Both the position numbers and the translations under genes were made by a program. The notes below the pieces were generated by a model, which saw only the letters and a program-made list of their open reading frames with translations, was not told the origin of the DNA and searched no databases. A stretch of DNA of 64,000 nucleotides from the NCBI GenBank assembly GCA_030280995.1, contig JASXTE010000004.1, positions 19,173,185 through 19,237,184 on the forward strand, written 5' to 3'. Positions 1 to 11,266 of the stretch are shown piece by piece (the first letter of the stretch is position 1; each line of letters starts with the position of its first letter). Origin of the DNA: Hemileia vastatrix. Lineage: Eukaryota > Basidiomycota > Pucciniomycetes > Pucciniales > Zaghouaniaceae.

Positions 1-576
1 TGTGATGATGTGTCCACAGGTAGATATAGTTGATAGCTAAGTACATAACAATGCTAGGTCATAACAATTTCAACTGACTTGGGTTACATCAAAAAACTGT
101 AGCATGGTGTCAGCCTGTAGAACTCCAGAAAGAACCGAAGAACAGGGGACGCCGCAACTACAGACTATATACACTCACATACATAAATAAGTACATAGTC
201 CTAGTGAATTAACAAAAACATGACACTCCCAGCAGGAGCATCACCATGGTGTTTTCACTTTTATACATAAAAACTTGTTATCTCCACAACAAACGACAGG
301 GCTTTTAAAATCAAGAGAAAGATCAAACATTCAAATAAAATAGAAAAATGAGGAATAACTCAAGGATTGAAGGAAGATGAAGAATTATATTGATGGAATG
401 TGGGTGACTCAAGTTGAAAATGATGTGTGGCGTTTGCTCTGATGTTCCAGAAATCGGTGGTGTTTGAAATTGCATGTTGCGTTTGTCGTGGCGTTTGCAA
501 GTTTGAATGGAACGAAAAGCAAACACCATGGTGACATTCCCATTGGGAACATCAGAAAAATGTTGGTAGTGTGATG
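1..576. other. Flanking DNA, no gene recognised
   Basis: AT-rich sequence left of a Tc1-type transposon. Short open frames exist here, but none shows a recognisable motif, signal or splice pattern. It ends at the TA target duplication at 577-578. Confidence 0.5.
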
Positions 577-710
577 TACAGTGGGGTGACAAAAGTATCC
601 ACATGCTGCATGCATAATCTTCACAATCACCTTTTTCATTTTCTTCCTCATACCACCAGGGGAATACTGGTTGTTTTCCTTACCTCCTATTCTACCCAAT
701 TTCTTCACCT

Positions 711-1005
711 ATGCCTCAAACTCCAGCTCAGACAAAGTATTTGATGACCGAGGAGAAGGCCAAAATTGTTGACATGTCAATGTGGGGTGCCAATCCCTAC
801 AAATCTCACAACATTATGGCTTTCCTCGGGCCACTGTGCATGATATCATCAAAAAACATGATGTCACTGGCACAGTGGAGACTGCCCCTCGCTGTGGCTG
901 ACCTTGCAAAACAACTGAGCGTGACATGCGTGAAATAGCACGAAGCCTAAAAAAAATAGAAAATCAACAAAAGCAGAAATTGCCGACATCCTTACTTCCA
1001 ATATA
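711..1005 (+). pseudogene. Tc1-type transposase, N-terminal DNA-binding half
   Basis: The start MPQTPAQTKYLMTEEKAKIV leads into a helix-turn-helix (paired-like) region. After about 25 residues the frame slips by one base; the other frame continues with an ISQHYGFPRATVHDIIKKH-type recognition helix. A TGA then interrupts a CGRP-like linker, best explained as CGA to TGA. The coding sequence is cut at the TA where the nested element begins and resumes at 6177. In this family the N-terminal half binds the terminal repeats. This copy cannot make a working protein. Confidence 0.85.
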
Positions 1006-1709
1006 CAGCTACATCGAAAAAGGTTGGTGCAGAAATCAAAAATTCACCCCAACTTACCCAGCATTTTTTTAGTTTTTTTTGTCCCAACTGCTTGTCATTC
1101 GTCTGTCGCCAGCTTGTCGCAAGTGTCACTAGATGAGGATCTAGTTGACACTTGGTTTGCTTGCGTATATTCTATTACTTGATCGATCAGCCCCTGAGCT
1201 GGGTCGGTGGGGTAGGGGGGGGGGCTCTCAGGAAATTTCCCCGCCCATTTTGCACTTTCTCGCCCATATTTACATCCATTTTGTCTTCCCCCCTCCCTCC
1301 TCAAAAGTAAGTCTTCTCCCGGTTTTAGTTTTTATATTTCATTAATTTTTTCTTTTCTTTTTTCTTTATTTATTTTCTCTTCTCTTTATTTTATTTATGG
1401 TTTTAGTCTTCTCCCGGTTTTAGTTTTTATATTTCATTAATTCTTTCTTTTCTTTTTTCTTTATTTATTTTCTCTTCTCTTTATTTTATTTATGGTTTTT
1501 TTTTCTCAATTGCTATATTAAAGTAATGTAAGTTGTTTTTATTTCTCTTTTAATTTTATTTTTTTATTTTGATTCATTTTTTATTTTTTTCTCCTCAGAT
1601 GCCTAATCTTGATCTGATTCTCAATCTGATTCTCAATCCGCCCCTTTCTCCACCACCTTTCTACAATGACAACAACAGATATGATGAAGTCATTATTAGT
1701 CAGATCCCC
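1006..1709 (+). repeat. Left long terminal inverted repeat of the IS630-like element
   Basis: It matches the reverse complement of 5577-6176. It includes a 5' leader, a GTAAGT splice donor after CTCAAAA, a pyrimidine-rich intron and a CTCAG acceptor before ATGCCTAATC. A stretch with the donor and intron (about 1310-1400) is repeated immediately downstream (about 1404-1500). A further partial copy of the same module follows at 1710-1920. Confidence 0.88.
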
Positions 1710-1920
1710 CCCACCCATTTTGCACTTTCTTGCCCCTATTTACATCCATTTTGTCTTCCCCCTCCCTCCTCAAAAGTAAGTCTTCTCCCGGTTTTCTTTT
1801 TTCTTTTCTTTTCTCTTTATTTTGTTTATGGTTTTTTGACTCAATTGTTTTTAATTTTTTTTAATTTTTTTTCCTCCTCAGATGCCTAATCTCGATCAGA
1901 TTCTCTATCTGCCCCTTTCT
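1710..1920 (+). repeat. Extra partial copy of the terminal-repeat leader module
   Basis: It repeats the segment found at about 1240-1620, including the CTCAAAAGTAAGT donor and the CTCAGATGCCTAATC acceptor/start region. It lies just inside the left terminal repeat and is not mirrored on the right, so it is a local duplication in this copy or subfamily. Confidence 0.75.
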
Positions 1921-2246
1921 CAAGGATGGTGAAATTATTGAGAATTTTACTAGAAATGTTTTTACTAGCTCTCTTACTCAGAATTTGTTTTGAGCAAGTG
2001 GTTATAATGTATGAAAAGTGGTTTATTTTAATTATAAATTGTGTGATTCCCCAAATACATATTTTTCATGTCAAAGCTTAAAATATTACAAAATTATTTG
2101 TGATCTGAATTTTGGTTTTGACAGTTCGTTTTTTTTCTTTGCACATTAATATTACTTTTATTTACTGTTTGAAACCTTCTCATTATTCTCCTCTTCTCCT
2201 CTTGACTCTTAACATCCTCTTTACTTCTCTTCTCTGTTGTTTCGAA

Positions 2247-4252
2247 ATGGTTTATTTGAAATATGACCCTCATTTTAAAGTTGATGTTGTAATGAGTGCA
2301 TTATATGGTAATTCCTTGGATGATATAAATGAAAAATATGGCTCACAAATTCATAGGAATTCTTTATCTCGCTGGATGGCTTTATATCAAGAGACAAAGT
2401 CTGTAATTACAAATCCTGATACCTATATGAGACAAGGACGCCCCTTTACTTTGGATGAGGAACAACGCGAATTTATTCTGGAGATGATAAATAAGAATCC
2501 TACTGTGTACCAAATGGAACTGCAAAACGCTTTGTTCGAAAATTACAATATTAGAGTGTCTCAGTCCACAATTCACCAAGAGTTAATATCACCACGCAAT
2601 ATGGGGGGCGGACTTGCTAGCAAGTCCGCAACCTTGAACCCTAATTCATATCTTTTTGAGCACACATTGAGGAAGTGATGAAACCATCATGAAGAAGTAT
2701 TGAATTTACTTTGAACACACCTTGAAGCTCATGTGAACACAAATGGGGCTACAAGGGCTGGAAAGGCTGGAGAGAGGGGTGAGGAAGGGTGTATGGGGTA
2801 GCAAAAAGGTTGGGAAAGAGTTGGAAGGGAAGATTAAGGGTTCCGAGGCATTTTAAATGAAGAAAAGGGTCTGGGAGAGGTTGAGAGGGGTGAAATGGGG
2901 ATCAAAAGAGGATGGCATACAATGGGGCTGGGAGGATAGCGAAAGGCATGGGAAGGGAAGACAAGCATGTGTTGATAGAATTGAAAGGGATGGAGATTAG
3001 TGCAAACAGAGTGTAAAAATAGGAGGATGAACTCTGTTCTTTGGGCGAAGAACAGAGTTCACTTCCATAAAATATTAGCTGAAACATAGTTTTCAATTCT
3101 GTAAAAACAGTTGTAAGTAATAGAAAAAGTCACTGATTTTTTTTATATGTAATCTGAAATTTTTTAATAAAATTATTGTATTTAAGAATTGCAATATTGT
3201 CAATCAATTTTTATTGATCAAATTAATTTAATAAAGTATTATTTTAATAAGCTGTTTCAAAAAATACTTTGCATTGAGTAGACTCATGGAATGATTTTTT
3301 CTGGCTTCCATTCAGTTATCCTCACACTTTCACTATGTTTTCAATATAGATCCATTGTTATTTGTGTGATACTTCAAGTGAAAGTTCAGTATTACTTCAG
3401 TCTGAGTTCCATCTGATTTCCATCTGACTTCAAGTTGCGGACTTGCTAGCAAGTCCTCCCCCTATATTGCGTGGTGTATTATGCTTGAAAATGTCTAAAA
3501 AAACATGTAGAAAGGTCCACCCCAATCAAAATAAACATTCCCGAATCACATACATCACTTTGGTGGCTGATTTTGACCCAAAATTTTTGGTCTTTACTGG
3601 TGAGAAAATTATTAAGTATATTTTTTGGTAGATTTAAAGTGTTTTTTTCCATTCAAGATGAGTGTGGAGTCTGCTCAGAAGGTGTTGCTCTCACAACAGC
3701 ATGGGCACCTGTAGGTCAACGTACTCCACGAATCCCACAGGCGCGAGCTACACACCACTTCAATATTATACCAGCTGTTTCATTGTCTGGTTTAGTGGCA
3801 ACAGCTATCCTAGAGCCAATGGTTTGTCGCACTCATTTTGAGTATTATTTGCAAAACATTTTGGTAAGTTGTTAAAAAATATTATTAATATTTGGTAATA
3901 TACTAAAAATTAGCTTTTATTTCATTCACACAAGCTTCCAATGATGAACCCTTATCCTGGGCCTAACAGTGTCTTGATAATGGATAATGCTGCATTCCAC
4001 CATGGTGGATGTATTGCAGAAATTGTTGAAGAAAGGGGATGTAAGCTGGTGTATCTACCTGCCTACTCTCCTGACTTTAATCCTATTGAAAAGGGATTTA
4101 GTGTTTTAAAAAGTGCTTTACGCCGTGATGGAAAATTGACTGGTGGAAAAGAGGACATGGCAATTATTGATCAATTTGTTCATTTGGTATTCACACCTTC
4201 TTTGATGAAGAAGCTGTTTAGGGCTAGTGGCTACATAAATCAGACATACTAG
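2247..4252 (+). CDS. DD34E transposase (IS630/Tc1-like, DDE_3 type), four exons, split by a miniature element
   Basis: It cuts and joins the ends of its own element. Exons: 2247-2589, then after the CACTA insertion (2590-3476 plus its duplicated TAT) 3480-3599, 3658-3863 and 3935-4252. The introns 3600-3657 and 3864-3934 are GT-AG. The N-terminal helix-turn-helix starts MVYLKYDPHFKVDVVM. The first catalytic Asp is built across the 3600-3657 splice (FT-D-E). The second is in LIMDNAAFHH and the Glu in SPDFNPIEKGF, with 34 residues between them. Removing the insert and one TAT restores the frame, and no other break was seen. The start at 2247 begins the conserved homology; an upstream in-frame ATG exists. 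Confidence 0.85.
2590..3476 (+). mobile_element. Miniature CACTA-type element, long (887 base) version
   Basis: It is bounded by CACCACGCAATATGGGGGG on the left and the inverse (ending ATTGCGTGGTG) on the right, with a TAT duplication at 2587-2589 and 3477-3479. Next to each end lies the palindrome GGACTTGCTAGCAAGTCC or a near copy. Near the right end are repeats of the type AGTTC(A/C)(A/G)TCTGA. The interior is long and partly G-rich and differs from the ~250-261 base copies elsewhere in the window. No coding capacity was seen. Confidence 0.9.
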
Positions 4253-4363
4253 TAAATTATATTTCACTCATGTTTATGGAAATATAGATATTTGATTTTA
4301 TAACATCTTTAAATGCTATTCAGTAGAAGTTACACATTATAAACCCTTTAAGTCCCCCCTCCA

Positions 4364-5678
4364 TTAAGATGTCTTATTCTGCTTCCTTTGCAAATATAAA
4401 GGATATGTTTTGACTGCCCTGACACATGCCAAAGCATATGCTTCAGGAATACCTACCTGCATAAGACGTTCTGAAGTGAAGTCTTGAAATAAAGACCAGT
4501 GAGTAATTCGAAGTTCAGACAACCCTTCCTGCAAATCAGAATCTGATACTTTGACTCGTGAATGACGTAGAAACTCCTCCAAGGTTGATTCATCTTCAAA
4601 GGCATCATATTCAGGTGAGGATCTGATTGAAGGTGGAAGAGTGGAGGCTGCTGCTTCAGAAGTATTGACTTGGGCACGAGATTTTATTGGATGCCACTGA
4701 AAAAGGGGTGTCTTTGGCGGCACAAGGTATGTCACCTCTTTAGGATTTGTAACCTGAAAAAGAAAAGGAAAAAGATTAATATATTAAGCATTTTGAGAAG
4801 CAAAAAAAAAAACAGACCATTGCATGTGCCCAATTTTGTGCCATTGAAAAGGTTAGCTCAAAATACTCTTGAGGATTTGCTGGATTGATGCAACAGTGGG
4901 CTTCTTGCTGATGCGTGATTTCTGGACGCGGATAGTGACAATCAAGCAGCAGACGGACCTTCTCTATGTGGGCAGCTTGTCCATGCAAACACTCAGCTGG
5001 ATCGGCTTCTACTTCTTCTTCAGATGAAGAGTTTTCAAGGTCCTGGTAGGCAGACTCTCTCTGCAGAAAAACAAAATAAGATATTAATAAAATAAAGAGA
5101 GAAAAAAATACTCACCTGCTGAGCTGGTCGGGGGTCAATTTGCTCCATGCGTAAATAAATTTTGCGATCATGAATGTTCACTTCAGCCAATTCCAAGAAT
5201 TGGACAAAAACATCATTTGAATCGAGCATCTTCTTTTGATTTGCCGAAAAACCTGAGACATGTGGTATAATAGCATACCACAAAACAGTACCTTTTTTAA
5301 CTTCCTTCTCAACATAAATTCCCATTTTTTCCGTTTCACATTCAAAATTACTTTGACAGCCTGCTTCTTGAAGTCTTCTAGATTATGATTTGAAGGATCC
5401 CAAGAAAATCGTAGCTTATCTGGCTGAGACACAACCCTACTGACTTTGATAGATACCTCGTAATTTTTCTTCCTCTTCCGCATGTTTTCCTTCTCTTTAT
5501 TCTTCTTTTTTTTATCATTTTTATTTTCTTTTTTGGGTAAAAAAAAGACAAAATCAAGATTTATTGCAATTGAGGATTGAGGGATCTGACTAATAATGAC
5601 TTCATCATATCTGTTGTTGTCATTGTAGAAAGGTGGTGGAGAAAGGGGCGGATTGAGAATCAGATCGAGATTAGGCAT
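4364..5678 (-). CDS. Second gene of the IS630-like element, SAM-like C-terminus, function unknown
   Basis: The start MPNLDLILNPPLSPPPF at 5678 lies in the right terminal repeat, directly after a CTCAG acceptor, so the leader exon and promoter are within the repeat. A lysine-rich linker follows (about residues 45-75). The frame then changes near 5330, by a small intron or a one-base lesion, into a segment with VLWYAIIPHVSGFSANQKKM. Clean GT-AG introns are 5061-5115 and 4754-4817. The last exon (4364-4753) ends with a SAM-like helical domain around LEEFLRHSRVKVSDSDLQ. Its placement opposite the transposase suggests an accessory transposition or targeting protein; that role is inference. Confidence 0.6.
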
Positions 5679-6176
5679 CTGAGGAGAAAAAAATAAAAAA
5701 TGAATCAAAATAAAAAAATAAAATAAAAAGAGAAATAAAAACAACTTACATTACTTTAATATAGCAATTGAGAAAAAAAAACCATAAATAAAATAAAGAG
5801 AAGAGAAAATAAATAAAGAAAAAAGAAAAGAAAAAATTAATGAAATATAAAAACTAAAACCGGGAGAAGACTTACTTTTGAGGAGGGAGGGGGGAAGACA
5901 AAATGGATGTAAATATGGGCGAGAAAGTGCAAAATGGGTGGGGCAATTTCCTGAGAGCCCCCCCCCCTACCCCACCGACCCAGCTCAGGGGCTGATCGAT
6001 CAAGTAATAGAATATACGCGAGCAAACCAAGTGTCAACTAGATCCTCATCTAGTGACACTTGCGACAAGCTGGCGACAGACGAATGACAAGCAGTTGGGA
6101 CGAAAAAAACTAAAAAAATGCTGGGCAAGTTGGGGTGAATTTTTGATTTCTGCACCAACCTTTTTCGATGTAGCTG
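5577..6176 (-). repeat. Right long terminal inverted repeat of the IS630-like element
   Basis: Reverse complement of 1006-1709 without the internal duplication. The outer ~170 bases are nearly identical to the left copy, and it carries the same leader exon, GTAAGT donor, intron and CTCAG acceptor, here used by the minus-strand gene starting at 5678. Confidence 0.88.
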
Positions 6177-6919
6177 TATCTGCTCAAACCCTGTCCCAAC
6201 GTGCAAACAAACTTAATTTCCATAGTTGAGTTGCTGTTAAAAAGCCATTTATCAATACCACGCATGAAAGTTGACGCCTCAAATTTGCTCGTGAGCACTT
6301 GAACTGGACAGTTAGTGATTGGAATTCGGTCCTGTGGTCGGATGAGTCAAGTTTTGAGATTGGCAAGCAGTCAAGACAAGTATTAGTGTGGCGTCAAGCT
6401 AAATAAAAGTTTGATAAGGATTGTCTCACACCCACTTTCAAGAGTGGGCGTTCTTCTGTAATGGTATGGGGCTCTTTTCATGGTAATGTGAAGGGTCCAC
6501 TTGTTTTTCTTCCTCCCAAGCAGCAAACAACAAAGCACTTCATTGAGAATGTCTACCTTTCAAATTTACTCCCCTGGCTTGCAAAACATGATGAGGACAA
6601 CCAACTTACACTCATGGAAGATAATGCCCCGATACATACCTCTCAACTTGCCAATGACTTCCGAAGTGCTGTCAGCTTACGAAAGATGCTAAACTGGCCA
6701 GCCCAGTCTCCTGACCTCAATCCAATTGAGAACATTTGGAAGGACCTCAAAGATGTGATTTCCATGCATTATCAGCCAAAGACGATACCTGAAATGCGTG
6801 AGGCAATTCAACAGGCTTGGGATGACCTTCCAAGCCAAAAGTTAGATAATTTGATTGCATCTATGCCTGCCAGGATGCAGGCTGTGGTTGATGCCAATGG
6901 TGGCTCAACCCGTTGGTGA
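6177..6919 (+). pseudogene. Tc1-type transposase, C-terminal DDE catalytic half
   Basis: Continues the transposase interrupted at 1005. The first catalytic Asp is in the VLWSDESSFEIG segment (about 6330-6360), the second in LMEDNAPIHTSQL, and the Glu in SPDLNPIENIW, giving a Tc1-type D-D-E layout. At least three stop codons lie between 6190 and 6410, while 6461-6919 is open and ends GGSTRW-stop. The right inverted repeat of the Tc1 element follows at about 7086-7107. Together with 711-1005 this is one inactivated gene. Confidence 0.88.
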
Positions 6920-7109
6920 GATGAGGGTTGTCATTTGTTATAATTTCATTCTTTTTATAAAAACATTGGCAAATCAAAAATTTATTGCAATGATTGTTTT
7001 CTACATGGTTGTCTGAGTCGTGAGGTACCATGTTGCATATGTGTAGAGTGAGTATTTATTGAGATACAACGAAATGAAAACAGGTGGATACTTTTGTCAC
7101 CCCACTGTA

Positions 7110-7228
7110 CAGCCATATCAACAACGGTGTGAATGGAAGCTAAACTTCCTGTCAAATGTCAATTTATCTGTCTAAAGGTTTTGGAACTTTTTTGCAAAAC
7201 TGCACCAACCGTTTCCGATGTAGCTGTA
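7110..7228 (+). mobile_element. 119 base TA-flanked miniature element related to the IS630-like element
   Basis: The left end CAGCCATATCAACAACGG and the inverted right end (CGTTTCCGATGTAGCTG) are imperfect inverted repeats. They resemble the ends of the element at 1006-6176 (CAGCTACATCG...). TA flanks both sides, and the left TA is the same one that borders the Tc1 element. It looks like a non-autonomous derivative. Confidence 0.55.
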
Positions 7229-9085
7229 TGTACTTTTTAATACCTCCGCTCTTCTTTCTCCCTCGCCTCTTCTCCCCCTATAGCAGCTTTACTTTTTAAA
7301 CCTAATGGATTTCCCAAAAGTCTTCCTCTCACCTCTTAGTCCCCCCATAGGTTTCACCATTATGGCACGATATCATATCACTGGTTATACCCGTTAATCC
7401 TGTAATTTAACACTTAGCTGTCCCATTCATGCTCCTAGTTGGGTAAAATTTTATGATGTAAAAAAAAAACTGAAATGAGGACCTACTCAGTCGAGAGATG
7501 GTTCTAAATAGAGGCGTAGGTCAAAACTGCTTTCATATCGGAAATGGTCTCCCATCTCGACTTCAAATGTTACTTGGAGAAAACTCATTGTTTCTTTATT
7601 GAATCATTCAATTGATTTTTCATATTTTAATCGGGCGGATTACTTTACTGTTTCATCGGGCAGATTTTCATATTCATTTAGTAAAAACGCTTGCTTTCTT
7701 TTCCCAACCTTCTGCAATTTCAATCACACTAGAATTACCTATAGCTGCAAAGGTATGGAGAAGATAATTCTTTGTACCAGACTCGAAGTCGCTAACGGAG
7801 GATACATTCTAGCTCCTCGAACCACTGAGATAAAGAGACCAATACGAAATAATTGCCAGAATCGCAACCTCTAATCAGTGGTTTTGTAGCTTTGCTTCCT
7901 TGTGTTTTTCTTCTTTTCTTCTTTTGTTTTCTTAGTTTTTTTTGTGTTGGCTACATTGAAGAAGGAGCAGATCTTTAGCAGTCTTGTATATACAGCGCCA
8001 AAAAAAAGCTTGGCTCCTATCAAGTATCACTCTTATCTTGATTTTATTATGCCAAGCCTATGACGTGCAGCACTCTCTGACTCCGCTCTACTTATTCACT
8101 TTGCTAGACTCTCATCATGAAATTAGAGCATGTACAATTGTTTGTCTAGTTATAGAATTTTATTTCAGTCCAATCTCACTTCGCAAAAATAAACTAAAAT
8201 CCGCTAATTCAACGGACGATTTTACATTCTCTTAGATTAACTAGCCTTTGGTCCCCTCGGAATACTTTCCTTGGCTCTGAAAAGACATCATACTCACCTT
8301 TTTTTTAATTTCTTACAATCTCATCCAACTTGGGGCATGAAAAATTGAGGGAAAATAAGTTGTTATTACATGATGATCGGAACATTAGGAGGGGACAGAG
8401 GGGCAATAAGAAAGGGGGACAATATCATGAAATTTTAATGGGTGAAGGGAACATTGTTTGGGAATCTATCAGATTGAACAAGAAAAGCAGCGACTGATGG
8501 GGCAATGGGAGAGGGAGAGAGAGGACTAGATGTGGTATTATACTCACACTTATCTGTAACTTCTTCATTTTTAATCAGTCATTTTTCATTGTATTGAGGA
8601 TTGAGAATCAACTACAATAAACAGAATATATTCGACCTATTTTTGTTAGATACTTAAGGGCCTATGTACTATGTCATCATTGTATATATCCTGTTGTGAT
8701 AAAGGTTCCCTAATTCTTTCCACACTCCTGAGTGCTGATACCGTGCAACAAGTAATCCAAGTTATGGTTCTTTCCGAAGTCCTGAGTGCTAATACCGCGC
8801 AACTGATTTTGGAAAAGGTTTGAAATAGTCACTTCATTACGTAAGTTAAATTGAATTTTAATTTCATTTTTTTGTGTTAGGTAAAGTACCAAACAGCTCA
8901 TCAAGCTATTTTCAATTGCAGGAGAGTAATACGAACTCTCAGTACTTTTGAGTGAAGCTATCTCTGGAACCTGTTTAGACATATAAACTGACTCAAGTGC
9001 AATGAAAATTCATACATATCTTTCCCTTGTACTTCCACATCACAGATCCTTTCCAAGTCAATAAAAATATATTTCCTATTGAGTG
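7229..9085. other. Intergenic DNA, no gene recognised
   Basis: A few open frames of 80-90 codons occur (for example 7984-8235 with a hydrophobic start, and 8710-8982 on the minus strand). They lack good ATG context or recognisable motifs. A short tandem repeat of the type CCTGAGTGCTRATACCGYGC occurs twice at about 8727 and 8781. Confidence 0.4.
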
Positions 9086-9718
9086 ATGCGTGCCTTTTTC
9101 AACTTCACCTTGATTATTTTTACACTTGAATCAATAATGTACATTGAAATCACCGAATCTAGCCAGCTCCAAGAAACCTTTAAGCCATCTGTAGAACATG
9201 ATGTGGAGAATTATATACACCACTCAGAAAATGTCGAAAATTCTTTGATAGAAAATGTTGCTCTTCAAGACTTAGAAAATAAAGAAATAATTTCTTCAGG
9301 CAGAGATATTCCCAATGAAGATATGAAGATTGTACCTTACGTTGGGACGAGTCCTCAACATAAGAAAAAAAGTTCAAAACTAAAACGTATTAAAAAAGTC
9401 ACGTCTGACTTGGATAAAAAGGTAGAGGATTGAAATTAGCATTAACATTTCTCAAACTAAAATCAACTACTCTTTCAATTTACTATGGTTATCTATTGAC
9501 GTGATGTAAGCAAATATTAGTATCATTAAAAAAATTCATGGTTGAATCTTATCCTTGAAACTTATATAATAAAAAAAATTCTTCCGAAAGAATATTTCCC
9601 TTTTCTTTTTTTGAAGGTTGAATTCTACGTCGAGACAACTTCTTTGTTAGAGGAAGAGAAGCCAAAATTAAAATATGTTGATACAGTCGTGTCTGGCTTG
9701 GACTTAATGGCATTATAG
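9086..9718 (+). CDS. Possible small secreted protein, unrecognised
   Basis: The ATG at 9086 gives MRAFFNFTLIIFTLESIMYI, a short basic start followed by a hydrophobic run that could be a signal peptide. An acidic Glu/Asn/Ser-rich middle and a lysine-rich end (KKKSSKLKRIKKV) follow. Read straight through, it stops at 9433 (116 codons from 9083, 115 from the ATG). Alternatively a GTAGAG donor at 9422 and a TTTGAAG acceptor at 9616 give a two-exon protein of 145 residues with a related second Lys/Val/Leu-Asp tail. It matches no family I know. Small secreted proteins are common in plant-pathogenic rusts, but a role as an effector would be guesswork. Confidence 0.3.
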
Positions 9719-11266
9719 CGGTATTATGATCCAAGTTTCAAAATCTAAACTCAAAAGATATCTTCGTATGTTCAGAAATTTTTTACTTTCATGCATGAAA
9801 ACAGTGGTATCATTTAAAAAAAGTTCTTTAATGAGTCTTCTTCCTCTCAGTGATATAATAAACGTTCCCATACTTCTTTCAGCCTCACTTTGGTAATTTT
9901 CTCTTGATCAAACCCGACTCGAAAAATATTGAAGTGCTTGCATGTTTATTTAGATTATATGTAGTGGTTAAATGTGTAATGCTGAGTTGTTTTATTGTTT
10001 CCTGAGCTATAATTTTGAAGTTAGATAACACAAAATTAGGAAAAGAATGATATCTTCGGAAACTCGGTATAAAGCTTTATTCTTTCATTAAAATTTTAGC
10101 TCGAAAAAAATTAAATGAATGGCATGAAGAATCCTCCCTTTTTTACTTAATTAAAGTAAAAAGTATGTCTTTGTTTAAGTTTATAAAATTATTAAAATAT
10201 ACCCCCAACCTAAAAAAAAGGAAACATCTAAAAAATTAAGAAAAAAAAGTGAAAAATAAAAAGGTCAAAAAATCACTTGAAAAAAACAAGAATAATACCG
10301 GATGATGTAGAATAGATTTTTATGCTGCCTGTTTAGGTGGTCTTTTTTTATATCTCCCCAAGGGAAGTTTCTTCTTCCTAATGAGGATCTTTGTATAAAG
10401 ACTAAATTGTACTAAGTTCATAAAAAAAGAATCAAATATATGAAGACTACTGGATATGTACAAATGATAGAGAAAAATAGAATGTGTAGCTCAAAAACAA
10501 TTTCTAAAAGATTAAACAAAAGAGATTTTAAAATGAGTTGAACATGCTTTAGAATAATTTAGATTCTCCTTGCTTAGATATTATCAACAGTATCCTGTAT
10601 GCAATATTAATATTATAAATTAGTTACTTAATATCTGTCATGTGACATTTGAATTTTAGTTAGTTCAAATTGCAGAAAATACTTTGACACATATTCCTTC
10701 ATATTTGCAATAACAGCCTAACCACTTTTTTATAAACTGTTAGGTTAGTAATTATATATATATATGTATTTCCTGTACAAGCTTCTCAAAACCTCAGTCA
10801 TATCCTTGTCCTTGTTCTTTTTTGAGTAAAACCCAGTCTACCCTCAACCAGATTCTATATTTCAAGCTATACTTACTCAGTTCATTCTTTCTCTATAATG
10901 TGAACCCATTTTGTGTTATTTTTCCTTTTTTCACTATTCTTATTATTTTCTACTATAAAATTTACACCTAGGAAAACCTAACATGAAAAAAGGCGTTGGC
11001 AGAAAATGAATTTTCACTCTTCTGACTCTATGTTTCCCAATCAGTGCTTTACTTTAGTCAGGTGGTTTCATCATCATTTTTCTCATCTGAGATATAAGTG
11101 CTAATATCCATAACAAGTCTTACACTTCAATAAAAAATGTGGTATTTTTTTCCTTTGTGTCCCAAAAAGCAAATATGTTATTCCTTTGTTATTCTTGTTT
11201 CCCTTGAAATAAAAAAGATTATTCCCTACTTAATCAAATTCTCAATTTTACTGACTCAACAGGGGG
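9719..11266. other. AT-rich intergenic DNA, no gene recognised
   Basis: Homopolymer-rich sequence with frequent stops in all frames. Nothing here supports a gene or a repeat boundary until the copia long terminal repeat at 11267. Confidence 0.4.

Larger units (their letters stand above)
1006..6176 (+). mobile_element. IS630/Tc1-like DNA transposon with long inverted repeats and two convergent genes
   Basis: The element starts CAGCTACATCGAAAAAGG and ends with its inverse, flanked by TA on both sides (1004-1005, 6177-6178). The inverted repeats are unusually long: about 700 bases on the left including an internal duplication, about 600 on the right. A spliced DD34E transposase reads rightward from 2247 and a second multi-exon gene reads leftward from 5678. 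They converge with 111 bases between their stops (4253-4363). A miniature CACTA element (2590-3476) sits in the transposase. The surrounding Tc1 transposase frame is restored when this element is removed. Confidence 0.9.
577..7109 (+). mobile_element. Tc1/mariner-type DNA transposon, split by nested insertion
   Basis: The element body is 579-7107. It starts CAGTGGGGTGACAAAAG and ends with the exact inverse, and each end is flanked by a TA dinucleotide (577-578, 7108-7109), the duplication typical of Tc1/mariner elements. It encodes one plus-strand transposase in two blocks, 711-1005 and 6177-6919, separated by another transposon at 1006-6176. Removing that insert and one TA rejoins the transposase in one frame. 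Several in-frame stops show this copy is dead. Confidence 0.92.

Noticed and set aside
1145..1345. Open frames repeated in opposite orientation at 1095-1345 and 5837-6087
   Set aside because: They are duplicated because they lie in the inverted repeats; the sequence is leader and intron, not protein coding.
7599..8235. Two 80-90 codon plus-strand open frames
   Set aside because: No suitable ATG at the start, no motif, and no splice signals joining them.
8710..8982. 90-codon minus-strand open frame
   Set aside because: It covers a short duplicated repeat and shows no recognisable domain; support is too weak for a gene call.
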